From the NCBI GenBank assembly GCA_024280885.1, contig JAJRPF010000074.1, forward strand, positions 124,001 through 188,000: DNA of 64,000 nucleotides. The letters run 5' to 3'. The translations under genes and the position numbers were made by a program. Under the pieces are notes generated by a model, which saw only the letters and a program-made list of their open reading frames with translations, had not been told where the DNA came from and searched no databases. Positions 37,338 to 45,556 of the stretch are shown piece by piece. The stretch comes from Planctomycetota bacterium. GTDB lineage: Bacteria; Planctomycetota; JAJSAM01; JAJVHW01. Positions within the stretch are counted from its first letter, which is position 1, and each line of letters begins with the position of its first letter.

Positions 37338-39661
37338 CAGACCTCGACGTCCAGCGACTGCGATGCGGAGACGATGGCAGTCGTCGGGAGGCGGGTCAGC
37401 AACTCGTTGTAGCGAGCCAGATCGGCGCCGCCTCCGTCGTCCAGTCCACCGACGCCGAGCAACACCAGATGGCTGTCTCCCGACTCGTCGGCAATCACGT
37501 CGAACGGATCGCCCTTCGAGTGCACGATCATGACGGTCGCCTCGATCCGACTCGACTCGATGAGTTCCACCATCTCGCGCTCGGACGCCTCCATCGCGTC
37601 CACGCCGCGCACGATGCGCAGGAGGCGGATCTTGCATCCACGCCACGCACGCGTCTCCCGGATCAAATGCGCAAGCAGCAGCGAGAGCGAACCGTTGTCG
37701 CGGCCCCGCCACCAGATGTCGATCTGTCGTCCGTGACAGGGGATGTTGGCCGACGACTCGGTGGTGAACGGACTCGTCGAGTCCTGTTGATGGAAGAGGA
37801 TCACATTGTACGAGAGTGCGGTCGCGTCGCTCAGCACGTCGAGATACTCGCTCTCCTGTCCGTCGGACCAGTAGAGCATCAACGTGTTCGGGCGCAGGCG
37901 CCCGATGCCGTGCGTCATGAGCAGGGAACGGATGCCAGCGGAATACGAGTCGGCAATCGGCACCTCGTAGAAGAAATGCTGCTCCCCCGTCTTCACGAAG
38001 CGCTCCAGCTGAGCGAGTTGCACCTTCCGCTCTTCAACGAGTTCCTGCACCGTGCCCCGCAACACGACGGCCATCGTCAGGATGCCCTGCCCGGAGCCGA
38101 CGGCCTGTGCGAACTGCGCGATCGGACGACCGTCCTCACCGGGACGGGTCACGGCGATCACGACTGGACGCCAGTTGCGCGGGTGCGCAGGTCGCTCGCC
38201 GAGCTTGATCAGGTAGTCCTTGATGCGCTGCACGTAGAACCCGCGCCGGGCGTCGCCTGCGGGGTTGTCGAGATCGCGATGCACGAGGAAGCGATGCAGC
38301 CCCATCAGCACGAGGACAGACACGAACGTCGCGAGCGGATCGATCGCCAGCATGACGGACGCGCAGACGAGCGCCCCGGCAAGTGACGTGCGCCAACCAC
38401 CGATCTTGAAGCGCGGTCGGAACGACGGGTTGCGCGAGAAGCCCTCGATGAACGTCGCGAAGTTCATCGCTCCGTACGAGAGCAGGAAGAACATCGTCAC
38501 GACAGCGGCGAGGGCATTGAGGTCGCCGGCCCAGATGCAGGCCAGCGCGATCACGAGTGTGAAGCAGATCGCACGGCGCGGCTCGGCGTTCGGTTGACGT
38601 GCCTGCGCGAAGAACGCCGAACCCGGGAAGAGGTTGTCGATGCTCATCGCGCGCAGGATGCGCGGCGCGCCCATGAAGCTCGCGAGCGCCGACGAGAGAG
38701 TAGCCGCGTAGACGCCGGCGTCGATCAGCCAGGGGAACGTCGCAATACGCTTCATCGTCGCGGCGCCGGGGTCTTGGATCAACTGCTCACGCGTCGCCGC
38801 TCCGGCGAATACGTAGGGCAGCACGAGGTAGACCACGAGCGAGACGCCGACCGCCATGAACGTGCCGCGTGGCAGGCTCTTGGCCGGGTCCTTCAAGTCC
38901 CCCGACATCGACACGCCCTGTGTGAAGCCCGTGATGGCGGGGAAGAAGATCGCGAAGATGATCCAGAAGGGCAGCGCGTCGTCGCCCATCGCAGGTCCGG
39001 TCGTCAGTTCCATCTGCGCCGGATCGAAGGCCTGCGACGCGCCCCAGAAAAAGGAGATCAACGCTGCCGTCAGCGCCGCCATGATCACGTACTGCAGTTT
39101 CGTCGCGATGTCGGCGCCCTTGTAGGCGACAGCGAAGAGCAACAGCACGACGACAGTGGAGACGATCTGTCCGACCGTGACTGGCGCCAGCGCGACCATC
39201 TCGGCGGGCAAGTCCAACCCGAAGATCCGCGCGGGGAAGAAGAGGTCGCCGGTGACCTGCGTGAGCGCCTCGGTGAAGCCGACGATGTAGAAGCCGACGG
39301 AGATCGACTGCGCGACGAAGAGTACCGTCCCGATCGCGCCGCCGAACTCAAGACCGAGACTGCGCGAGATCAGGTAGTAGTCGCCGCCGCCCTTCACGCG
39401 CGTATTCGTCGCGATCGCAGAGAGCGAGACGGTCGTGAGAACGCTCACGACGTTCGCGATCACGACGATCGCGAGCATCCCGTAGAGCCCCGCCTGTCCG
39501 GTGACGAAACCGAAGCGCAGGAACATGATCACGCCGAGGATCGTGAGCACGCTCGGGGTGAACACGCCACCGAACGTGCCGAGCTTCCCGCGAGCCGGAT
39601 CGGCTGCAGGCGCTGTGTCGCTCTTCGCGGAGATGGGAGTCGTGCTGCTCAGTGGAATCAC
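37337..39661 (-). CDS. SLC12-like amino acid/cation-chloride permease (copy 1)
   Basis: 774 residues from GTG 39661. A 12-TM APC-superfamily core (residues ~35-450) has VFTPSVLTILGVIMFLRFG for TM1 and GFTQGVSMSGDLKDPAKSLP in the middle. A C-terminal cytoplasmic domain of about 300 residues (RNWRPVVIAVTRPGEDGRP onward) resembles the regulatory domain of Na-K-Cl/K-Cl cotransporter relatives and ends in a USP-like alpha/beta module (SHLVLLGVGGLD). It probably moves cations with chloride, or amino acids. A close paralogue lies directly upstream. Confidence 0.85.
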   Translation of the reverse strand: MIPLSSTTPISAKSDTAPAADPARGKLGTFGGVFTPSVLTILGVIMFLRFGFVTGQAGLYGMLAIVVIANVVSVLTTVSLSAIATNTRVKGGGDYYLISRSLGLEFGGAIGTVLFVAQSISVGFYIVGFTEALTQVTGDLFFPARIFGLDLPAEMVALAPVTVGQIVSTVVVLLLFAVAYKGADIATKLQYVIMAALTAALISFFWGASQAFDPAQMELTTGPAMGDDALPFWIIFAIFFPAITGFTQGVSMSGDLKDPAKSLPRGTFMAVGVSLVVYLVLPYVFAGAATREQLIQDPGAATMKRIATFPWLIDAGVYAATLSSALASFMGAPRILRAMSIDNLFPGSAFFAQARQPNAEPRRAICFTLVIALACIWAGDLNALAAVVTMFFLLSYGAMNFATFIEGFSRNPSFRPRFKIGGWRTSLAGALVCASVMLAIDPLATFVSVLVLMGLHRFLVHRDLDNPAGDARRGFYVQRIKDYLIKLGERPAHPRNWRPVVIAVTRPGEDGRPIAQFAQAVGSGQGILTMAVVLRGTVQELVEERKVQLAQLERFVKTGEQHFFYEVPIADSYSAGIRSLLMTHGIGRLRPNTLMLYWSDGQESEYLDVLSDATALSYNVILFHQQDSTSPFTTESSANIPCHGRQIDIWWRGRDNGSLSLLLAHLIRETRAWRGCKIRLLRIVRGVDAMEASEREMVELIESSRIEATVMIVHSKGDPFDVIADESGDSHLVLLGVGGLDDGGGADLARYNELLTRLPTTAIVSASQSLDVEV

Positions 39662-39798
39662 CGAGAACGGCCCGTGGCGGGCCCTTCTGAGAGCATCGTC
39701 ACTCCGCGCGAACGCCTACAGCGCGCGCCCATGATGCCTGGACGGGAATGGGAACGGGAGCGGCGGAGAGTCGCATGTGGCGGCTGCCGCGAGGAGCC

Positions 39799-41988
39799 TC
39801 AGACTTCGACGTCGAGCGACTGTGACGCGGAGAGAAGGACCGTCGTGGGGAGTCTCTCCAGGAGATCGTTGTACCGCGACAGATCCGTGCGGCCCCCGAC
39901 ATGGAGCCCGCCGACACCGACGAACACAAGGTGGCTCTGCCCGGATTCCTCGGCGATCACGTCGAACGGGTCGCCCTTCGAGTGCACGATGGTGACCTTC
40001 GCCGCGATGCGACTCGACTCGATCAACTCGACCATCTCGCGCTCCGAGCCCTCCATCTCGTCCACGCCGCGCACGATCCGCAGGAGCCGGATCTTGCAGC
40101 GCCCCCACTCCTTCGTGTCGCGCACGAGGTGCGCCAGCAGGAGCGCGAGGGAACCGTTCTCGTGCCCTCGCCACCAGATATCGATGCGACGCTGATGGCC
40201 GGGAAGGACCGCGGCGGATGCCGTCGAGAACGGGCTGTTGGACTGGTGCGGGTGAAAGAGCACAACGTTGTACGAGAGCGCCGTCGCGTCACTCAGAACC
40301 TCGAGGTACTCGCTCTCCAACCCCGCCGACCAGTAGAGCATGAGCGTATTTGGGCGCAGATCGCCGATGCCGTGGATCATCAGCAGCGACCGGATCCCGG
40401 CGGCGTACGAGTCGGCGATCGGGACCTCGTAGAAGAAGCGCTCCTCGCTACTCCTCACGAAGAGTTCGAGTTGCGCGAGCTGCTTACGCCGTTCCTCGAC
40501 AAGATCTTCGAACTCGCCGCGCAGAACGACGGCCATCGTCAGAATGCCCTGCGCGGAGCTCACCGCCTGCGCGAACTGCGCGATCGGGCGCCCGTCCTCG
40601 CCGGGATGTGTCACCGCCAGGACGACCGGGCGCCAGTTGCGCGGATGCTCCGGACGTTCGCGGAGCTTGAAGAGGTAGTCCTTGATACGCTGTACGTAGA
40701 AGCCTCGCCGCGCATCTCCGGAGGCGCTGTGCAGATCTCGACGCACGAGAAAACGGTGCAACCCCATCAGGACAGCCACGGAGACGACGGCTGCCGCGGG
40801 GTCGATGGCGAGCATCACCGAGGCGCAGACGACGGCGCCGGCGAGCGATGTGCGCCACCCGCCCAGTTTGAAGCGGGGACGGAACGATGGGTTGCGCGAG
40901 AAGCCCTCGACGAACGTCGCGTAGTTCAGAGCGCCGTACGAGAGCAGGAAGAACATCGTGACGACGCCAGCCAGCGCGTTCAGGTCGCCGGCCCAGATCG
41001 CCGCCAGCGCGATGAGCAGGGTCACGCAAACCGCGCGTCGAGGCTCCGAGTTGGGTGTGTCGGCCTGGGCGAAGAAGGCCGATCCGGCGAAGAGCTCATC
41101 GACGCCCATGGCGCGCAGAATCCGCGGCGCGCCCATGAAGCTCGCGAGCGCGGACGAGAGCGTCGCTGCGAAGACGCCCGCATCGATCAGCCATGGATAC
41201 GACGCCATCCCCTTCATCGTGGCGGCGCCCGGATCCGTCAGGAGTTGTTCGCGCGTAGCCGCTCCCGCGAAGAGGAAGGGCAGAGCCAGATAGACCGCGA
41301 GCGAGACGCCGACTGCCAGGAATGTCCCGAGTGGCAGACTCTTGGTGGGATTCTTCAGGTCGCCGGACATCGAGACGCCCTGCGTGAACCCGGTGGTGGC
41401 GGGGAAGAAGATCGCGAACACGGCCCAGAACGGCAGGCCGCCCTCGCCAACCCATGGGTCACGATTGAGCTCGAGATTCGCCGCATCGAAGACCTGCGCC
41501 GCGCCCCAAAAGAAGGAGACGAGCGCAGCAGCAAGCGCGGCCATGATCACGTACTGCAACTTCGTCGCGATGTCGGCGCCCTTGTAGGCCACCGCGAAGA
41601 GCAGGAGCACGACCGCCGTCGAAACGAGCTGCCCCACGGTCTCGGGCATCAGCACGACGAGTTCCGGCGGCATCGCGATGCCGAGCACCTCCGGCGGGAT
41701 GCGCAACGGCTTGGTGACCTGCACCAACGCTTCGGTGAAGCCCACGATGTAGAAGCCGACCGAGATCGACTGCGCCACGTAGAGCACCGTCCCGATCGCG
41801 CCGCCGAACTCGAGTCCGAGGCTGCGCGAGATCAGGTAATAGACGCCGCCGCCCTTGACGCGCGTGTTCGTCGAGATCGCCGCGACCGACACGCTGGTCA
41901 GGATGCTGACCACGTTTGCGATGGCGACGATCCAGAGCGTCTGATGCAGTCCCGATTGCCCGGTCACGAAACCGAAGCGCAGGAACAT
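39799..41988 (-). CDS. SLC12-like permease (copy 2), true N-terminus lacks a standard start codon
   Basis: 729 residues from ATG 41988, closely similar to the next gene over its whole length, including the C-terminal domain ending SASQSLDVEV. The homology continues upstream of this ATG for about 41 codons (KLGTFGGVFTPSVLTILGVI and IPLTSTT, matching the copy 1 N-terminus) up to about 42111. The codon aligned with the GTG start of copy 1 is GCG, and no ATG/GTG/TTG occurs before the upstream TGA. Starting at 41988 would cut TM1 in half, so translation may begin at a rare codon (ATC 42111 or CTG) or the copy may be impaired. Confidence 0.8.
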   Translation of the reverse strand: MFLRFGFVTGQSGLHQTLWIVAIANVVSILTSVSVAAISTNTRVKGGGVYYLISRSLGLEFGGAIGTVLYVAQSISVGFYIVGFTEALVQVTKPLRIPPEVLGIAMPPELVVLMPETVGQLVSTAVVLLLFAVAYKGADIATKLQYVIMAALAAALVSFFWGAAQVFDAANLELNRDPWVGEGGLPFWAVFAIFFPATTGFTQGVSMSGDLKNPTKSLPLGTFLAVGVSLAVYLALPFLFAGAATREQLLTDPGAATMKGMASYPWLIDAGVFAATLSSALASFMGAPRILRAMGVDELFAGSAFFAQADTPNSEPRRAVCVTLLIALAAIWAGDLNALAGVVTMFFLLSYGALNYATFVEGFSRNPSFRPRFKLGGWRTSLAGAVVCASVMLAIDPAAAVVSVAVLMGLHRFLVRRDLHSASGDARRGFYVQRIKDYLFKLRERPEHPRNWRPVVLAVTHPGEDGRPIAQFAQAVSSAQGILTMAVVLRGEFEDLVEERRKQLAQLELFVRSSEERFFYEVPIADSYAAGIRSLLMIHGIGDLRPNTLMLYWSAGLESEYLEVLSDATALSYNVVLFHPHQSNSPFSTASAAVLPGHQRRIDIWWRGHENGSLALLLAHLVRDTKEWGRCKIRLLRIVRGVDEMEGSEREMVELIESSRIAAKVTIVHSKGDPFDVIAEESGQSHLVFVGVGGLHVGGRTDLSRYNDLLERLPTTVLLSASQSLDVEV

Positions 41989-42198
41989 GATGACGCCGAG
42001 AATCGTAAGGACACTCGGGGTAAAGACGCCACCGAACGTGCCGAGCTTCCCGCCCTCTGAGGGGGAGCCGGTTGCGGGGGAGCGGGAGTTCGTCGTGGAG
42101 GTCAGTGGGATCGCTCGAAGCCGTGCGGGGACGGCCGACGTTGCTTGCTCGTCAGCGAGGCTGCATCGTCAGAGTGCAGGAGAACCTGAAGCGGGGAA

Positions 42199-43053
42199 TC
42201 AGAACGGCAGGTCCGATTGGGCTCCGACAGCGGCGTCGCGCTGCTTCTGGTACTCCTGCCCCTCGGAGCAGATCTCCCTGAAGTCGCACCATCCGCACAG
42301 AGGATTCGGGGTCGCGGGAAAGTCATCGTCGTCCCACGCCTTGACGATCCGAGTGCAGATCTCGGTCAGCTGTGCTTCCTTGCGCGAGAGCAGGTCGTCG
42401 TCGGGCTCGTAGCCGACCTCCAACTCGTCGTTCAGGTACAGGTAGCTGCAACGCGACACCTTGCCCCTGAACTTGCGCGCGACAAGCAACGCGTACGCCG
42501 CCAGTTGCAGGTCCTTCTCGGCGATCTCTTCCTGGTCCTTCTGACGCGGCGGCTTCCCGGTCTTGTAGTCGATGACCACCAGACTGCCGTCTTCGAGGCG
42601 ATCGATCCGATCCACCTTGCCGCCCAGGATGACCCCATCGGTCAGTCGCAGTTCGTGGAATTGCTCCGCGGTCAGCGGCACCGCGCTGATGTCCTGCGTG
42701 TTGAAGAAGCGGTAGAGGATGTTGAGGCCCTTCTGGCCCCACGCCTTCTCCGTCTCGCGGTCATCGCCGAACGCTTCTTCGCGCGCCCGCTTCTGCTTCC
42801 ACGAGTTGCGCGCGAACAGCCCACGCCCGCCCCAGGCATCGCGCAGCAGGTTACAGAGCGTCTCGTACGTGCGATCCGGGATCTTCACCTTCGTGATGTC
42901 GAAGAAGTACTGCAACGCGTCGTGTACGGCGTTCCCGAGCACGAGATGCGGGCTCGACTTGAAGTACTTCTTGCGCAACTCCGGATCGCGCCCGAAGTGG
43001 TACTTCCGAGGACAATTCAGATAGGTCTCGATCTGCGTGGGGAAGATCTTCAT
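42199..43053 (-). CDS. PD-(D/E)XK nuclease family protein with Fe-S cluster cysteines
   Basis: 284 residues. The RecB/AddB/Cas4-like nuclease core has GNAVHDAL (His 44), GGKVDRIDR (Asp 148), VVIDYKTGK (Asp 162, Lys 164) and DLQLAAYALL (Gln 183). Cys 14 (YLNCPRKY) and the C-terminal trio CGWCDFREIC (253, 256, 262) form the split four-Cys site that binds a 4Fe-4S cluster in AddB, Cas4 and Dna2. It is a stand-alone exonuclease-type protein, probably for DNA repair. It is divergent from the VOC gene. Confidence 0.92.
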   Translation of the reverse strand: MKIFPTQIETYLNCPRKYHFGRDPELRKKYFKSSPHLVLGNAVHDALQYFFDITKVKIPDRTYETLCNLLRDAWGGRGLFARNSWKQKRAREEAFGDDRETEKAWGQKGLNILYRFFNTQDISAVPLTAEQFHELRLTDGVILGGKVDRIDRLEDGSLVVIDYKTGKPPRQKDQEEIAEKDLQLAAYALLVARKFRGKVSRCSYLYLNDELEVGYEPDDDLLSRKEAQLTEICTRIVKAWDDDDFPATPNPLCGWCDFREICSEGQEYQKQRDAAVGAQSDLPF

Positions 43054-43164
43054 CGTCGAGAGATCCTACCGCGCCGCACCCCGCGACGCTCCTCTTCACC
43101 TGCGGGCGAGGAAGCGCTCCCGCACGGCGGGGCTACCGCACTGGAAGTGATACAATGAGCCGTC

Positions 43165-43170
43165 GGAGGA
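43165..43170 (+). promoter_or_regulatory. ribosome binding site deciding the VOC start
   Basis: GGAGGA six bases before ATG 43176 favours that start over the upstream in-frame ATG at 43155, which has no Shine-Dalgarno sequence. Confidence 0.7.
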
Positions 43171-43175
43171 TCGAC

Positions 43176-43607
43176 ATGGACGAGACGCGTACCGGCGCAG
43201 CGGACAAGTCGGGGATCAATTCGGGGGTCAACCTCGAACTCGGCTCTGGCCCACTCTCCGGAGGACGGCTCTCGTATCTCTTCGTCGACGTCCACGATCT
43301 CGACGTGATGCTCGGCTTCTACCGCGATGGGCTGGGCCTGCCCGTGGTCTTCGAGGGCCCCGGGGCGTGTGCATTTCTGAGACTGGGCGGTGGACCGCAG
43401 TTGGCGCTCTACAGCGGGCGAACGACGGAACCGGGAGCGGCGGCGCATGTGCTGATCGCGATCGATGTGCCCGACGTCGAGGCCGCAGCCAAGATGATCC
43501 GCGGACGCGGGATCGCCGTCGGCGCGACTCGGGACGTGCCCGGTGGGCGTGCTGCCATCTTCGCGGACCCCGAAGGCAATCGACTGGAACTCCACCAACC
43601 GGACTGA
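43176..43607 (+). CDS. VOC (glyoxalase/dioxygenase) superfamily protein
   Basis: 143 residues from ATG 43176. A VOC module is seen after an N-terminal extension of ~30 residues: SYLFVDVHDLDVMLGFYRDG, LGLPVVFEGPGACAFLRLGG, HVLIAIDVPDVEAAAKMIRG, and FADPEGNRLELHQ with the C-terminal metal-binding Glu. The usual first His ligand position reads Tyr/Leu (LSYLFVDV), so metal binding may differ. The substrate is unknown. Its TGA stop coincides with the left target-site repeat of a MITE-like element. Confidence 0.82.
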   Translation: MDETRTGAADKSGINSGVNLELGSGPLSGGRLSYLFVDVHDLDVMLGFYRDGLGLPVVFEGPGACAFLRLGGGPQLALYSGRTTEPGAAAHVLIAIDVPDVEAAAKMIRGRGIAVGATRDVPGGRAAIFADPEGNRLELHQPD

Positions 43608-43805
43608 GAGGCTGTAGAGAAATCCCCCTCGGCACCGGTAGCGTGGACATCCGGGCTGGGTGCGCGCGCGTTCCGCCGCGCCCGGGCGGGCCGTCTGCCG
43701 CGGCCAGCAGGCTCGGAGACTCGCCAAAGTCACATCTCCTGCCGACCACGACAGCCGACCCACCCGAACACGTCCGGCATCCACGGGGGATCTCTTCACA
43801 ACCTC
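43608..43805. mobile_element. MITE-like element with terminal inverted repeats
   Basis: A 198-bp segment without a gene, bounded by 21-bp imperfect inverted repeats: GAGGCTGTAGAGAAATCC at the left and, reverse-complemented, GAGGTTGTGAAGAGATCC at the right, each followed by CCC (17 of 21 identical). Both sides are flanked by TGA, a possible 3-bp target duplication; the left TGA is the stop codon of the VOC gene. The ends look like those of IS4/IS5/IS1182-type elements. No transposase is inside, so it would need one in trans. Confidence 0.65.
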
Positions 43806-43842
43806 TGAGCTGCGAAGGGCCGCGCCGCGGTAGCCTCGTCGC

Positions 43843-45255
43843 ATGCCGAGTTCGGACGCCGAGGAACTCTCCTTCAACGATCTGATCCCGCTCGCCGAGC
43901 GCGTCGCTGCACGGATTGCGAAGGGCGCTGTCGCATCCCGGATCGCCCCTGCAACCCTGCGGAAGCGCATCGCCGAACGCCTCGATCTCTCCGAGCCGCA
44001 AGCTCCGGACGCGGTCCTCAGCGAGATCGAGGATCTGTTGCGGCGCTTCGCGGTACAGGTGACGCACCCGCGCTATTTCGGGCTCTTCAATCCGCCCGTG
44101 TTGCCCGAAACCGTCGCAGCGGTCGCCCTCGCAGCCGCCTACAACCCACAAGAAGCCGTCTGGAGCCACTCCCCGGCCGCCGTCGAGTTGGAGCAGCATG
44201 CCCTGCGCACGATGGCAACGCTCATCGGCTTCGACCCGGAGGACTCCGCGGCGCATTTCACCTCCGGCGGACAGGAGGCCAATCTCTCGGCTGTCGTGAC
44301 CGGGCTCGCCCACGCGTTCCCGAACTGGCGTGACCAGGGTCTCCGGGCGCTCCCGGCAGCGCCGGTGCTCTACGTCGCGGGCGAGGGCCATCACTCGTTC
44401 GTGAAGGCCGCTCGCGTCTGCGGGCTGGGCGATGCCGCAGTGCGCTGGGTGACGGTCGACTCGCGATTGCGGATGGACGTCGCCGCCCTTGGGCGAGCCA
44501 TCGCCGATGACCGCGCCGCCGGACGGGCGCCGTTCCTCGTCGTGGGGACGGCCGGCACCACCGCCGCGGGGGCCATCGATCCGCTCTCGGCAATTGCGGA
44601 CGTCTGCGCGCGAGAGCGCCTCTGGTTGCATTGCGACGCGGCCTGGGGCGGCGGCGCGCTCCTCTCGCCCACACTCCGGGCGCACCTCGACGGCATCGCT
44701 CGCGCCGATTCCGTCACGTGGGACGCTCACAAGTGGATGTGCGCACCGATGGGCTCCGGAGCCTTCTTCTGCCGCCATCCAGCGACACTCACGCGCGCGT
44801 TCGATGTGGCGAGCGACTACATGCCCCCGTCGCGCCCGGGCGCCGACGATCCGCATCGCGTCTCGCTCCAGTGGACACGGCGCGCCATCGGCATTCCCGT
44901 CCTCACCGCGCTCGCCGTCCGCGGAGTCAGCGGCTACGCCGCGCTGGTCGAGCACCAGTCCAGGATGGCCGACCGCCTACGGGTTCTGCTGACCGAGGCC
45001 GGATACCGCATCGTCAATGACACCCCACTGCCCGTCGTCTGCTTCACGCACCCGCGCCTCGACAACGGAGCCCTCGAAGCAGGCGACGTCTGCCGTGCAA
45101 TCGCTGACTCCGGCCGCGCCTGGATCTCCCCGGTCTCACTCGGGGGACCAACGCGCGCCCTGCGTGCGTGCATCACGTCCCCGGCGACGCAGGAACCCGA
45201 CCTGTGCGCGCTGATCGAGGTCACCACAGACTCACTTGCCGAGCGGTCTCGATAA
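43843..45255 (+). CDS. PLP-dependent group II amino acid decarboxylase family protein
   Basis: 470 residues. The PLP site is VTWDAHKWM (Lys about 296). The cofactor-binding DAAWGG lies upstream, HFTSGGQEANLSAV is the phosphate-binding region, and HPRYFGLFNP is the substrate-side loop typical of aromatic-amino-acid or glutamate decarboxylase relatives. The length is normal. The substrate (aromatic amino acid, Glu or diaminobutyrate) cannot be decided. It begins 38 bases after the MITE-like element, whose insertion may affect its promoter. Confidence 0.9.
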   Translation: MPSSDAEELSFNDLIPLAERVAARIAKGAVASRIAPATLRKRIAERLDLSEPQAPDAVLSEIEDLLRRFAVQVTHPRYFGLFNPPVLPETVAAVALAAAYNPQEAVWSHSPAAVELEQHALRTMATLIGFDPEDSAAHFTSGGQEANLSAVVTGLAHAFPNWRDQGLRALPAAPVLYVAGEGHHSFVKAARVCGLGDAAVRWVTVDSRLRMDVAALGRAIADDRAAGRAPFLVVGTAGTTAAGAIDPLSAIADVCARERLWLHCDAAWGGGALLSPTLRAHLDGIARADSVTWDAHKWMCAPMGSGAFFCRHPATLTRAFDVASDYMPPSRPGADDPHRVSLQWTRRAIGIPVLTALAVRGVSGYAALVEHQSRMADRLRVLLTEAGYRIVNDTPLPVVCFTHPRLDNGALEAGDVCRAIADSGRAWISPVSLGGPTRALRACITSPATQEPDLCALIEVTTDSLAERSR

Positions 45256-45556
45256 CATGCCGTGGCGTGCGGCGCGCCGTCGCCGTTCGCGAGGGGCGGC
45301 GACGACAGAATCGGATGAGCACGTGAGCACGAGCACAGAACGTGGAGGCTTGAGCCTGATCACGGCCAAGTCGCCTCCCGGAATCAGGTATGCGCGAGGT
45401 TCCTGTCGATGTAGTCCGGGTATCTCCTCCGTGCGGAGGCTCCGCCCCGATGGCGCCCTCCGCCGTCGCGCGCGCGAGACAATGCGCGGTCGAGATCGCG
45501 GTACCGATGCGAGATCATGGCGCCTATGCGATAGCGTCTCGTGTCCTGGAGGGGCG
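45256..45556. other. intergenic region before the WD40 giant
   Basis: About 300 bases with no recognised gene. A short perfect stem, CCTCCG-TG-CGGAGG, occurs near 45426-45439. Frames on both strands are open but have no family-like content. Confidence 0.5.
45548..45554 (+). promoter_or_regulatory. ribosome binding site of the WD40 giant
   Basis: GGAGGGG two to eight bases before ATG 45557. This is the reason for choosing that start although the frame is open for 107 more codons upstream. Confidence 0.7.

Noticed and set aside
39901..42060. Very long plus-strand frame opposite permease copy 2
   Set aside because: Shadow frame: Arg/His/Asp-rich with no hydrophobic pattern, while the minus strand encodes a clear permease.
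43151..43156. TACAAT as a -10 box for the VOC gene
   Set aside because: It would place the transcript start at the ribosome binding site and has no -35 partner.
45384..45470. Possible transposase-like fragment on the minus strand (YPDYIDRN)
   Set aside because: Too short, interrupted by stops, and I could not match it to a known family with any confidence.
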